DNA from: DAOULY01 sp034414595
GTDB lineage: Bacteria > Chloroflexota > Dehalococcoidia > SZUA-161 > JAUWZY01
Length of the DNA: 64,000 bases
Direction of reading: 5' to 3'
Assembly: GCA_034414595.1 (NCBI GenBank)
Contig: DAOULY010000017.1
Location: forward strand, 62,001 to 126,000
Both the position numbers and the translations under genes were made by a program. The notes beneath the pieces are model-generated. The model saw only the letters and a list, made by a program, of their open reading frames with translations, ran no database searches and was not told the origin of the DNA. This document shows, in pieces, positions 34,707 through 43,662 of this stretch; positions within the stretch are counted from its first letter, which is position 1; every line of letters starts with the position of its first letter.

Positions 34707-36584
34707 ATGGGTAAACTCACTTCTCTGTGGTCACAAGAGAAGATTGATGTAATCGCCGCCATAGCAGGACTTCTACTCGGTATTGTGATTTCCTGCCTTA
34801 ATTTCATCTACTCCAATGCCTATTTGATCACAATAGGGCCGCTGCTGGCAGCTGCTTGCCTGCTCTATTTAGTATTCCATCGGAAGTGGCTCCTTGCGCG
34901 GCAGTATCCCGAGGCAAATAGGAGGCTCTTTCTTGTAGCAGGCATCATCTTCTTTATTTCGTTTGCCGTGGCCACGTACAGTCTACACACCGGGTTCCTT
35001 CACCGCCCCGTGGTTTATTTCATTCTGACCGCAGTAGCTGCCTCAATGATAGCGGTTCAAATCCTCTGCTACCGTAATAAAAGCGCTGTCTACCTGATCT
35101 TGTTTGAGATACTCCTTCTTTCCCTGAGCGTAACGGCCAGTGCCTACTGGGTATTCCCCTCCCTCCCCGGCGTCGACACCTGGTTTCATAGGGAATATAT
35201 AAGAACCTTTGTGGAGCATGGTGGTATCCCCGATAGCAGCGCTCTGCCTCAGGTTATAGGGGAATACTATCTTCATTTTCCCATAATGCACTTGAGTGCA
35301 GCGGCCATCAAGCTGGTGGGCGGGATTAGCTATAAGGCGGCAATGTTTCTCGGCGTTAGCTTACCCACAATGCTGAGCAGTCTATTTGTGTTCTTGATTG
35401 CTCGCAGTCTGGCGAACACCCGGGTGGGGTTACTGGCAATCCTGCTGTTCAGCCTCAATAGCTATTTCCTCAACTATTGCATTGCCCCAATACCCAACAG
35501 CTTTGGAGTTGCTCTGTTCGCCATGGTGCTCTATCTACTCATCAGAAATACTGTTCCCAGGGTAGTGTTCGTCTTTTTAACTATCCTGCTGCTCATGGTA
35601 TTGATTATAACCCATACTTTGTCCTCCTTTGTCATGCTCTCTTTTCTCCTGGCTCTCTTGGTCGGGATCTATGGGTACAGGCTCATACGCAAAGAGCGAG
35701 CTGCTGCTGAGATGAACATAGTCACTCCCGCATTGGTGGGCTTATTTGGGGCGGCGATGCTGAGCTACTGGATATATGAGGCTTATTTGGGAGGCGGTTC
35801 ATTCTTCAATACGATGGCCTCAGCCCTTTTCCGTGAAACGACCGTAGAGGCAGGCTTTGGGCAATACGAGTTGACAATGAGTGGAGGAGGCCAAATCTTG
35901 AACATCTTAGGTTTCTTAGTCCTGCTGTTTTTCGGCGTTTTGGGATGTTTGTTATGGCTCTCCCGGGAATACCTGAGCAAGACGAAGACAGGGCTAATTG
36001 CTACGCTTATCGTGTTGCTGGGTATGCCTCTTGGTCTTGCTGCCTTCGGAATAGAAGCCCTTGTGCCTGACAGGTGGTTTGCCTTTAGCTACGTTGTTCT
36101 AACTATGGTGGCGGCAGTAGCCATGCTCACGGTGACCTCCCACTTAGGCTATCGCTGGCTGGGCAACATATCGTTGATAGGTATCGTGTTCGTCGGCTCC
36201 TTCTTCATGATTAGCAACAAGATTTCCAATGCGGATAGCCCAATTTACACTCCTGAGTTGATCCGGAGACTGGCATACACCAATGCTGAGCAGGCGATGG
36301 CAGAAAAGATTGTAGCAGTCTATGATGATATAATTGTTACTGATCTGGACTATGAGATAACTGTTATTAAGGCGTACTTAGGAAGGATTCATGATTTGGA
36401 TTATAGAATGTTGGATGGAGAATACTTGAGCAGTGGGTTGGTTCTTTGGAGGAACGTGATGGCGGAGCGTCCGGTTAGGGTTCCTTCCTCCATTGTGCTG
36501 GGAGAGGGCTTCCAACAAGAATTGGATAGCTCGTGCCATCTGGTTTACACCAATAACGATGGTAAGGCATATTTAGCCAGGTGA
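34707..36584 (+). CDS. Large polytopic membrane protein, GT-C-like (unknown acceptor)
   Basis: A 625-residue protein with about twelve or more hydrophobic helices up to about residue 510 and a small extracytoplasmic C-terminal part. After the fourth helix the loop PGVDTWFHREYIRTFVEHGG carries an Asp and an Arg/His pair of the kind used by membrane glycosyltransferases. That and the topology are the only grounds for a GT-C call; DUF2206-like proteins look similar. It starts three bases after the rmlD stub. A diverged, truncated copy of its first 80 codons lies at 48518-48772. Confidence 0.65.
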   Translation: MGKLTSLWSQEKIDVIAAIAGLLLGIVISCLNFIYSNAYLITIGPLLAAACLLYLVFHRKWLLARQYPEANRRLFLVAGIIFFISFAVATYSLHTGFLHRPVVYFILTAVAASMIAVQILCYRNKSAVYLILFEILLLSLSVTASAYWVFPSLPGVDTWFHREYIRTFVEHGGIPDSSALPQVIGEYYLHFPIMHLSAAAIKLVGGISYKAAMFLGVSLPTMLSSLFVFLIARSLANTRVGLLAILLFSLNSYFLNYCIAPIPNSFGVALFAMVLYLLIRNTVPRVVFVFLTILLLMVLIITHTLSSFVMLSFLLALLVGIYGYRLIRKERAAAEMNIVTPALVGLFGAAMLSYWIYEAYLGGGSFFNTMASALFRETTVEAGFGQYELTMSGGGQILNILGFLVLLFFGVLGCLLWLSREYLSKTKTGLIATLIVLLGMPLGLAAFGIEALVPDRWFAFSYVVLTMVAAVAMLTVTSHLGYRWLGNISLIGIVFVGSFFMISNKISNADSPIYTPELIRRLAYTNAEQAMAEKIVAVYDDIIVTDLDYEITVIKAYLGRIHDLDYRMLDGEYLSSGLVLWRNVMAERPVRVPSSIVLGEGFQQELDSSCHLVYTNNDGKAYLAR

Positions 36585-36636
36585 GGACATGTGTAGCCAG
36601 AGATGAGTGACGCAGAATAGCGGAGAGAGGAACTCG

Positions 36637-37431
36637 GTGCTACTTAGTAGAGTGTTTACACGTTACTATTTTCCGCCGCCATTGGTTAGCCAGGAAGGCT
36701 ATCGTTATGCGGAGAAGTACGCCTCATATTCGGAGCACAATTATCTCGCGGGAGGAGTCGCCTCTTTCCTTAGAAGCAGGCATTTTGAGCATGCACTCAG
36801 GCTAACGAGGGAATGCTTTCATAAGGCAAATGTGATCGACTTTGGTTGTGGCGATGGTCCTTTTCTACCGTCATTATCTAGATACTTTAATCATGTGCTG
36901 GCAATTGATAGAGCCCAACTGCGTCTAAACTTTGCTTCTGAAGTAGTTAAGGCAGCACACCTTAGCAACGTAGAGATAATGTGCAATGATAATTTATCCT
37001 TTGACTATATAAGGTCAGAGATAGCAACTCGCCAATATCAGGTCTTGTATCTGATGGAGACGCTAGAGCACATAGGTGATAAGTCTGATCCGTGGATATC
37101 GAGGGTTAATTTTGTTAAAGAGTTGTCCGGCCTGGTTGATCCAGACGGGGTTATCGTTCTCTCAGTCCCCAATATGATCGGCATATCCTTCCTGCTGCAG
37201 CGCCTGGGATTTTTCTTGTTGAATCAAAGAAGAGAGCCAATATCCAAGACCGATCTGCTGAAAGTGTCGCTATTTAATGATACCAGTAACTTAGAAAAGC
37301 AGTGGAAAGGGACGCACCTCGGGTTTAATCATAAGAAACTGGAAAATGAGCTGAAAAGGCATATCCCCGTTTTGAAAAAAAGAAACATCGGCTTCCATGT
37401 TATATATGTTTTGAAAGCATGCCCTATTTGA
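36637..37431 (+). CDS. Class I SAM-dependent methyltransferase (SAM-binding domain of Methyltransf_23 type)
   Basis: A 264-residue soluble protein with motif I NVIDFGCGDGPFLPSL near residue 68, an acidic turn AIDRAQ and the motif YLMETLEHIGD. GTG at 36637 follows GGAGAGAGG with six-base spacing; the earlier in-frame GTG at 36607 lacks this. It probably methylates a sugar or lipid-linked glycan. Together with the membrane protein upstream it makes up the segment framed by the direct repeats. Confidence 0.8.
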   Translation: MLLSRVFTRYYFPPPLVSQEGYRYAEKYASYSEHNYLAGGVASFLRSRHFEHALRLTRECFHKANVIDFGCGDGPFLPSLSRYFNHVLAIDRAQLRLNFASEVVKAAHLSNVEIMCNDNLSFDYIRSEIATRQYQVLYLMETLEHIGDKSDPWISRVNFVKELSGLVDPDGVIVLSVPNMIGISFLLQRLGFFLLNQRREPISKTDLLKVSLFNDTSNLEKQWKGTHLGFNHKKLENELKRHIPVLKKRNIGFHVIYVLKACPI

Positions 37432-37556
37432 TAAAGCGGTAGGTGGATAAGATGCTTGGCAAGGTAAGGCGAGTTAGAGGGGATAGAATTGACTAGGTTC
37501 CTACCCGTTCCGTAAAATCGGAGTAGAATATGTATATACGGCAAATAAACCCAAAT

Positions 37557-37670
37557 GCTGGGGGCAAAGGCGCGAAAGTTTTTGTCCAAGAAAATAGTTG
37601 GGATCGGGTCACGGATGAATCCGAGAGAATTCTGACCGATGCCGTGAGAAAGAGGCAAAGGCCATGTTGA
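37557..37670 (+). pseudogene. Remnant of a GT4 C-terminus
   Basis: Contains the codons for NSWDRVTDESERILTDAVRK, which match SSWDSTTDELERILTEAVRK of the GT4 at 33368-34576. Just before it, a GAKAR stretch lies in another frame, so a frameshift separates the two pieces. Nothing of the GT4 catalytic region remains. The 37432-37689 gap contains only this remnant, and the rmlD-like gene starts 19 bases further on. Confidence 0.75.
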
Positions 37671-37794
37671 TCCTCGAAGAAAGTGGCTTATGAAGGTACT
37701 GATCTTGGGTGTTGCTGGGATGCTGGGGCACAAGCTATATCAGGTGCTATCGCCAGCATTTGATGTGGCTGGTACCATCAGGGGTGACTACGGT
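37557..37794 (+). repeat. Direct repeat, copy 2: GT4 end plus rmlD start
   Basis: Second copy of the stretch at 34469-34700. Here the GT4 part is the remnant and the rmlD part is the start of an intact gene, the mirror image of copy 1. Confidence 0.8.
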
Positions 37795-38571
37795 GATATC
37801 GGCAGATACGGTATCTTTCGCCAAGCTGAGATAATTCCCCAGGTCAATGCTTTCGAAATATCCCGACTGGAGGAGGTGGTCGAACGAGTCGGCCCTGAGG
37901 TGGCGATCAACTGCATCGGGATCGTGAAACAGCTACAGGACGCGCAAGATAGACTGGTCAGCATCTGGGTGAATTCGCTATTTCCTCATCAACTGTATCA
38001 GATCTGCCGAGCAAGAGGAGTTAGGCTGATTCACATCAGCACCGATTGTGTCTTCTCAGGTGAGAAAGGTAACTACCGCGAGGACGATCCATCAGACGCT
38101 GAGGATATCTATGGGAAGACCAAGTATCTTGGTGAGCTCAGTGGAGAAGGGACGCTGACGATAAGGACCTCGCTTATCGGCAGGGAACTCTCAACCGCAA
38201 ACGGCCTGGTGGAATGGTTTTTGTCCAACCGGGGCAACAGGGTTAAAGGGTTTGCCAATGCCATCTTCAGTGGGTTCCCCACTATTCACTTCGCCAAGAT
38301 TATTGGTAATATAATTGCAGACCATCGCGACTTGAGTGGCGTTTATCACATCTCATCTGAGCCCATCAGCAAGTTCCAGCTTCTCCTCATGATGCGAGAA
38401 GGAATGAGGCTTGATATTGATATCGAGGAAGACGGCAGCTTTCGCTGTGATAGGAGTCTGGACTCAACTCTTTACCGAGCAAAGACCGACTTCAGACCAC
38501 CCTCCTGGGAGGACATGATCGCTGAGCTGGTTCAAGACGCCCGGCAGTATGAACAATGGAGAGCAGGATGA
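37690..38571 (+). CDS. RmlD-like NDP-4-keto-sugar reductase
   Basis: A 293-residue extended short-chain reductase with GVAGMLGHKL (nucleotide site), HISTDCVFSGEKG and the Tyr-x-x-x-Lys pair in YGKTK, as in dTDP-4-dehydrorhamnose reductase RmlD. It overlaps a 4,6-dehydratase gene by four bases, with a 2-epimerase next. In such trios the reductase converts the UDP-4-keto-6-deoxy-L-hexosamine to its alcohol. It lacks the extra C-terminal cupin domain of CapF/WbjC, so it is closer to the WbvR type, which leads to L-QuNAc rather than L-FucNAc (inference). No rmlA, rmlB or rmlC lies nearby, which argues against dTDP-rhamnose. Confidence 0.85.
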   Translation: MKVLILGVAGMLGHKLYQVLSPAFDVAGTIRGDYGDIGRYGIFRQAEIIPQVNAFEISRLEEVVERVGPEVAINCIGIVKQLQDAQDRLVSIWVNSLFPHQLYQICRARGVRLIHISTDCVFSGEKGNYREDDPSDAEDIYGKTKYLGELSGEGTLTIRTSLIGRELSTANGLVEWFLSNRGNRVKGFANAIFSGFPTIHFAKIIGNIIADHRDLSGVYHISSEPISKFQLLLMMREGMRLDIDIEEDGSFRCDRSLDSTLYRAKTDFRPPSWEDMIAELVQDARQYEQWRAG

Positions 38572-39596
38572 TTTTTCAGGGTAAAAGGATATTGATCACA
38601 GGTGGTACAGGCTCACTGGGGAGGAACTTGGTGCGCAGGATAATGACTGGCGAGGCGGGCACGCCGGCAAAGGTCATCATCTTCTCCCGGGACGAGGACA
38701 AGCAGTATTCGATGAGGCTGGAATGGAGGAACATCAAGGCGGCCACCGATGATGTCGTCTATCGGGATGCTGATCAGATATTGCATTTTTGCATTGGCGA
38801 TGTTAGGGACTATGAAACAGTGGCCCGGAGTGTGAACGATGCTGATATCGTAATACATGCGGCTGCACTCAAGCAATCTCCAGTATGCGAGTACTTTCCC
38901 CATGAGTCAGTGAAGACAAACGTCTTAGGAATCCAGAATATCATTCGTGCTGTTTCCGAGACCGAAAATAGTGTGGAGGCGGTGCTATCAGTTTCCACTG
39001 ATAAGGCTTGTAAGCCAATCAATGTCTATGGCATGTGCAAAGCGATACAGGAAAGGCTGACCATAGAGGCCAACGTGAGGTGTCCTACCACCAGATTCAT
39101 CTGTGCTCGTTATGGCAATGTAGCAGCCTCCAGAGGATCGGTCATTCCCCTGTTCAGAGAACAGATCAGGAATGGGGGGGCGGTCACTGTTACCAAGAAG
39201 GAGATGACTAGGTTCCTGCTCACTTTGGATGCTGCTGCGGACATCATCTTTGATACGCTTCGCTCCGCCAAAGCAGGTGACACCTATGTGCCTGTTCTTC
39301 CTTCGGCTAACATAATGGATTTGGCTGAGGTTATGATCGGGGATAGGGGGATCAGTATTGAATTCATTGGAATGCGCCCGGGCGAGAAAATTCATGAGAT
39401 CTTGATCGCTGAAGACGAGATACCGAGAACGATCAAGAGGGGTGACTACTATGTGATTCGCCCCATTCTGCCGGAAATGCGGGGAGGCGAAATCGGCCAA
39501 CCTCCCTTGACCGAGGAGCTTTCCTCTGCCGACTGGACGATGACCAAAAGCGAGTTGAAGGCCTTTCTAGAGAAGAATGGGCTGCTGGACTTCTGA
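38568..39596 (+). CDS. UDP-GlcNAc 4,6-dehydratase (CapE/WbjB/FlaA1 family)
   Basis: Dehydrates and epimerises UDP-GlcNAc at C5. The 342-residue enzyme has GGTGSLGRNL at the start, SVSTDKACKPINVYGMCK in place of the common Ser-Tyr-Lys (the T-D-K signature of the inverting dehydratase group) and the RPGEKIHE motif. ATG at 38568 overlaps the upstream stop (ATGA); a start four codons earlier lacks a site. The order reductase, dehydratase, 2-epimerase forms a complete amino-sugar module. Confidence 0.87.
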   Translation: MIFQGKRILITGGTGSLGRNLVRRIMTGEAGTPAKVIIFSRDEDKQYSMRLEWRNIKAATDDVVYRDADQILHFCIGDVRDYETVARSVNDADIVIHAAALKQSPVCEYFPHESVKTNVLGIQNIIRAVSETENSVEAVLSVSTDKACKPINVYGMCKAIQERLTIEANVRCPTTRFICARYGNVAASRGSVIPLFREQIRNGGAVTVTKKEMTRFLLTLDAAADIIFDTLRSAKAGDTYVPVLPSANIMDLAEVMIGDRGISIEFIGMRPGEKIHEILIAEDEIPRTIKRGDYYVIRPILPEMRGGEIGQPPLTEELSSADWTMTKSELKAFLEKNGLLDF

Positions 39597-39597
39597 G

Positions 39598-40698
39598 ATG
39601 AAGATCAAAGTTATGACCATACTGGGCACCAGACCTGAGATCATCAGGCTCAGCCTGATGATCGAGAAGTTAGACCGGTATTGCGACCATATCTTAGTCC
39701 ACACCGGCCAGAACTTCGACGAGAACCTGAGCTCGATCTTCTTTAGCGATTTGGGCTTGAGAGAGCCTAATTATTATTTGGGGATAAGGGGCGATGCCTT
39801 TGGCGAGCAGATAGGCAAGATAATCATCGAGTCGGAAAAGGTTATCTTGAAGGAAAGCCCTGATCGTCTCCTAGTCTTGGGCGATACCAACAGCGGTCTG
39901 GCCAGCATTGTCGCTAGGAGAATGGGGATACCTGTCTTCCATCTGGAGGCGGGGAATCGCTGCTTCGACTTTCGAGTCCCGGAAGAGGTCAACAGAAGGA
40001 TCATCGATCACTGCAGCACCATATTCTTTCCCTATAACTACAGAAGCAAGGAGAACCTGCTCAACGAGGGGATTGCCAATGAGGTCATTTACGTTGTGGG
40101 CAATCCCATATATGAGGTGATTGAGCATTATTCCCAGCAGGTCGAGAGCAGCGGCATACTGAATAGACTGGGAGTGCTGCCGCAGAAGTATTTCTTGGCC
40201 ACCATGCACCGTGCCGAGAATGTCGACCATGAGGAGAGACTCAATGGTATTATCTCTGGCTTGGAAAGGATTAGCGTAGAATATGGCTTGCCTGTTATCT
40301 GCAGTCTGCACCCAAGAACCAAAAGCAAAATAGAGCAGTTCCAGTTAGCCGCAAACAATGATAACCTCCGCTTCTCAATCCCTTTCGGCTTTTTTGATTT
40401 CATCGCCCTGGAGAAGAATGCATTATGTGTAATCACCGATAGCGGAACGGTGCAAGAGGAATGCAGTATCCTGCGGGTGCCCAACATCACTATCAGGGAT
40501 GTAACCGAGAGGCCGGAGACGATCGAATGTGGCAGTAATATGCTCACCGGTACCTCGCCGGAATTGATGCTGAAAGCTATGGAGGTGGTGCTCAACGAGA
40601 GGCGGGAGTGGGAGCCTCCTCTGGGTTACCTCGATAGGAATGTTTCCTCTAAGGTGGTCAAGATCGTTCTTGGCTATCTCAGGGATGAAGTGAAATGA
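39598..40698 (+). CDS. UDP-N-acetylglucosamine 2-epimerase (WecB/CapG/MnaA family)
   Basis: Inverts C2 of a UDP-HexNAc. The 366-residue GT-B-fold protein has TILGTRPEIIRLS, MHRAENVDHEERL and the ITDSGTVQEE motif near the end, in full family order. In this context it should finish the UDP-L-6-deoxyhexosamine made by the two upstream enzymes. It could also be the hydrolysing type that supplies ManNAc-like sugar to the NeuB-type synthase downstream. ATG at 39598 directly follows the dehydratase stop; an in-frame ATG at 39577 would overlap it. Confidence 0.9.
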   Translation: MKIKVMTILGTRPEIIRLSLMIEKLDRYCDHILVHTGQNFDENLSSIFFSDLGLREPNYYLGIRGDAFGEQIGKIIIESEKVILKESPDRLLVLGDTNSGLASIVARRMGIPVFHLEAGNRCFDFRVPEEVNRRIIDHCSTIFFPYNYRSKENLLNEGIANEVIYVVGNPIYEVIEHYSQQVESSGILNRLGVLPQKYFLATMHRAENVDHEERLNGIISGLERISVEYGLPVICSLHPRTKSKIEQFQLAANNDNLRFSIPFGFFDFIALEKNALCVITDSGTVQEECSILRVPNITIRDVTERPETIECGSNMLTGTSPELMLKAMEVVLNERREWEPPLGYLDRNVSSKVVKIVLGYLRDEVK

Positions 40699-41873
40699 GA
40701 ATCCTGCAGGTAGTCAGCTTCTTCTCACCGACTCGTGGTGGTGGGGTTATCGCTGTAGTGTATCAGTTGGCAAAAGCCTTGAGACAACGGGGGCATGATG
40801 TCACGATATACACCAGCGATTTCGAGCTCGACCGTGAATATATTGATTCGCTCGATGGGGTGAAAGTTCACCCTTTTCATCATTACCTGAGCCTCAATGG
40901 CAGACCACTGCTAACGCCTGGGGTGCTTAATGGAGCTAGGAGAGAGCTTAAGACCTTCGATATCATCCACATGCACGAAAGTAGAACCTTTGCCAACATA
41001 GCGCTACACCACTATGCCCGAAAACATGGCGTCCCTTATATCATCGATGCTCATGGCTCGGCCAGAAAATCAAAGAGCAAATTTAAGTGGCTGATCGATG
41101 TCTTCTTCGGCCGCCGCATATTACGAGATGCTACCAGAGTTATCGCTGAGACTGAGGTAGGGGCTGCAGAATATCGAGATGCAGGGGTAAGCGAGGATCG
41201 AATCGTCACCCTCTACCCTCCTTTTCCCATTGAGGATTATGCCTCCCTCCCGCCACCAGGACAGTTCAGGGCAAGATTCAACATCAAGGAGAAGCACATC
41301 ATCCTGTTCCTGGGCAGGATAAACTGGATTAAAGGGCTTGATTTTTTGGTGGAGTCATTCTACGAGCTGAGCCGACAGAGGGATGATGTTGTTCTGGTGA
41401 TCGTTGGCTCCGATGATGGCCACAAATCCGCTTTGGAGGCGATGATCGATGGATTGAATCTCTCTGATAAGGTTTTGTTCGCTGGATATCTCGCGGGAGA
41501 GGAGAAGCAGTCGGCACTGGTGGATGCTGCTGTGATGGTCCAGCCCTCGGTATATGAACAAGGGTTGCCCTGGGCTTCCATTGAAGCAATATTGTGTGGT
41601 ACTCCTACCATAGTGAGTAAGGGTACTGGGGCTGAGGAGGACGCGATGCGAATGGGTACTGGATACCTGGTGGAGTATGGGAATACGGCCGAGTTCAGGG
41701 ACACGATGCAGCACATACTCGATAATCCTGCTGAGGCTGCCGGAGTTACACAAAAGGCTGAGGACTATATAGTGGAAAACCTATCGATGCAGAAAAAGGT
41801 GCAGGAATACGAGGAAATTTATGCTTCTTGTCTCAAGCAAACGGAGCAAGCCAAATCAAATTCTGGAGCTTAG
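40695..41873 (+). CDS. Glycosyltransferase family 4 (GT-B)
   Basis: A 392-residue enzyme with the N-terminal acceptor domain (SFFSPTRGGGVIAVVYQLAK) and the family 4 donor site: ILFLGRINWIKGLD, and SVYEQGLPWASIEAILCGTP in which the second Glu of E-x7-E precedes ILCGTP. It overlaps the epimerase gene by four bases, which suggests it uses the sugar made by that module. Sugar and acceptor are not readable. Confidence 0.88.
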   Translation: MRILQVVSFFSPTRGGGVIAVVYQLAKALRQRGHDVTIYTSDFELDREYIDSLDGVKVHPFHHYLSLNGRPLLTPGVLNGARRELKTFDIIHMHESRTFANIALHHYARKHGVPYIIDAHGSARKSKSKFKWLIDVFFGRRILRDATRVIAETEVGAAEYRDAGVSEDRIVTLYPPFPIEDYASLPPPGQFRARFNIKEKHIILFLGRINWIKGLDFLVESFYELSRQRDDVVLVIVGSDDGHKSALEAMIDGLNLSDKVLFAGYLAGEEKQSALVDAAVMVQPSVYEQGLPWASIEAILCGTPTIVSKGTGAEEDAMRMGTGYLVEYGNTAEFRDTMQHILDNPAEAAGVTQKAEDYIVENLSMQKKVQEYEEIYASCLKQTEQAKSNSGA

Positions 41874-41876
41874 AAA

Positions 41877-42842
41877 ATGAAGCTACTGATAACCGGTGGT
41901 GCAGGCTTTATCGGAAGTCATCTCTGTGACAAATATGTCAAAGAAGGCCATACCGTGATCTGTTTGGATAGTTTTATGAGTGGAAACCTGATGAATATCA
42001 GGCACCTGTTGGACTATCGCAATTTCAAGCTGTTGAGAGGCGACGTTAGAGATTTTGATCTATTGGAAAAGATCGTGAGGGACATCGATGTGGTGTTTCA
42101 TCTGGCAGCGCAGATTCATGTCGATCGCTCCTACGTCGAGCCTCGACTCACCTACGACATAAATGTGATGGGAACGCAAAACGTGCTGGAGGTGGCCAGG
42201 CTACATGATGCTACCAGGGTAATTCATGCTTCCACCAGCGAGGTATATGGCTCAGCGCAATATGTTCCCATAGATGAAAAACACCCTTTGAATGCTCCCC
42301 ATCCTTATGGGGCCAGCAAAGTAGCTGCTGACAGGATGTGCTACGCTTACATCCAGACGTACGGCATGGACATCTCCATATTAAGGCTGTTCAACGTTTT
42401 TGGTCCACGGCAGAGGGACATCGGGTATGGTGGGGTGATATCTATATTCACAAGGAGGGTTTTGAATAATATGCCCCCAATCATATACGGGGATGGTCAG
42501 CAGACAAGGGACTATACCTATATAGAGGATGCGGTTCGAGCTTATGACTTGGTTTTGAATCACAATGAACCAGTGAGAGAACCGGTTAATTTCGGAAGCG
42601 GTAGGGAGGTATCTATATCGGATCTGGCTAATAAGCTCATCGACCTATGTGGCAAGAAAGGTGCTATGGAGCCGGTCCATGTTGAGCCCAGAATCGGGGA
42701 GGTGAAAAGGTTGATTGCTGACGCAACCAAAGCCAAGGACATTCTGGGTTGGGAACCCGAGTGCAACTTGGAAGAATCGTTAGGGCAATTCGTGCAATGG
42801 TATAAGAGCTATGGCTTGGAGGAGCGGATCAAACTTGAGTGA
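41877..42842 (+). CDS. NAD-dependent nucleotide-sugar 4,6-dehydratase/epimerase (LegB-like)
   Basis: An extended short-chain enzyme of 321 residues: GGAGFIG (7-13), STSEVYG with Ser121-Glu122, and Tyr144-x-x-x-Lys148 in PYGASK. The SEVYGSAQYVPIDEKHPL run resembles LegB-type (GDP/UDP-GlcNAc 4,6-dehydratase) and GDP-mannose-4,6-dehydratase-like enzymes more than UDP-Glc epimerases. It could feed a nonulosonate or amino-sugar path with the downstream aminotransferase. The next gene (split transketolase) starts inside its last codons. A UDP-glucose-4-epimerase remains possible. Confidence 0.78.
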   Translation: MKLLITGGAGFIGSHLCDKYVKEGHTVICLDSFMSGNLMNIRHLLDYRNFKLLRGDVRDFDLLEKIVRDIDVVFHLAAQIHVDRSYVEPRLTYDINVMGTQNVLEVARLHDATRVIHASTSEVYGSAQYVPIDEKHPLNAPHPYGASKVAADRMCYAYIQTYGMDISILRLFNVFGPRQRDIGYGGVISIFTRRVLNNMPPIIYGDGQQTRDYTYIEDAVRAYDLVLNHNEPVREPVNFGSGREVSISDLANKLIDLCGKKGAMEPVHVEPRIGEVKRLIADATKAKDILGWEPECNLEESLGQFVQWYKSYGLEERIKLE

Positions 42843-43662
42843 TAGCACAAAAGGAGTGGATGCTAAAGCTTTAGCCAGTCGAATACGGGCCCATGCCCTG
42901 AAGATGGTCCACCGCGCCCGCAGTTCCCATATCGGCGGCTCGCTCTCAATGGCCGACCTGCTGGCGGTATTGTATGCAAGTGTTCTACGAGTCGATCCTG
43001 CCCGTCCAAATTGGCCTGACCGAGACCGCTTCATCATAAGCAAAGGACATGCTGCTGCTGGTACCTATGCCGCCCTCGCCGAACGGGGGTTCTTCCCAGT
43101 AGAGTGGCTGGATAGCTTCTATCAGGATGGCTCACATTTGGCAGGGCATGTTACCCGCGATGTGCCCGGTGTTGAGGTATCCACGGGCTCGCTGGGGCAC
43201 GGGCTGTCCGTTGGCTGCGGGATGGCGCTGGCGGGCAAGCATGACAGTCGTGGCTATCGTGTCTTTGTGCTCCTCAGCGACGGTGAGTGCGATGAGGGCT
43301 CGACCTGGGAGGCGGTATTGTTCGCACCGCACCATGGGCTGGACAACCTGATTGCTATCGTGGATTACAACAAGATTCAGAGCTTTGGCACAACCAAGGA
43401 GGTCCTCGATTTGGAGCCACTGGCGGGAAAATGGCAGGCTTTTGGTTGGGTGGCGAAGGAGATAGATGGGCATGACTTTACTCAGATCGAGAATGTATTG
43501 CACAGTGTTCCCTTTGAACAAGGGCGACCAAGCTGCATAGTAGCCCATACGGTTAAAGGCAAAGGAGTGAGCTTCATGGAAAATCAGCTTGCTTACCACT
43601 ACAATCCGCCCAATGATGAGCAACTGCGCCAAGCACTGGCTGAACTGGGGGTATTGGAGTGA
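42835..43662 (+). CDS. Transketolase, N-terminal (thiamine-diphosphate) half, pair 1
   Basis: A 275-residue half-enzyme that binds thiamine diphosphate. It has the metal/ThDP motif starting at LLSDGECDEGSTWEA and running to VDYNK, the GSLGHGLSVGCGMAL loop and KGHAAAG. The GDG of classical transketolase is SDG here, as in several members of this split family. TTG at 42835 follows GGAGGAG at ten bases; ATG at 42811 would extend it into the upstream gene. It pairs with the next gene, whose start overlaps its stop. Together they transfer two-carbon ketol units, perhaps in sugar precursor supply. Confidence 0.85.
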   Translation: MSDSTKGVDAKALASRIRAHALKMVHRARSSHIGGSLSMADLLAVLYASVLRVDPARPNWPDRDRFIISKGHAAAGTYAALAERGFFPVEWLDSFYQDGSHLAGHVTRDVPGVEVSTGSLGHGLSVGCGMALAGKHDSRGYRVFVLLSDGECDEGSTWEAVLFAPHHGLDNLIAIVDYNKIQSFGTTKEVLDLEPLAGKWQAFGWVAKEIDGHDFTQIENVLHSVPFEQGRPSCIVAHTVKGKGVSFMENQLAYHYNPPNDEQLRQALAELGVLE

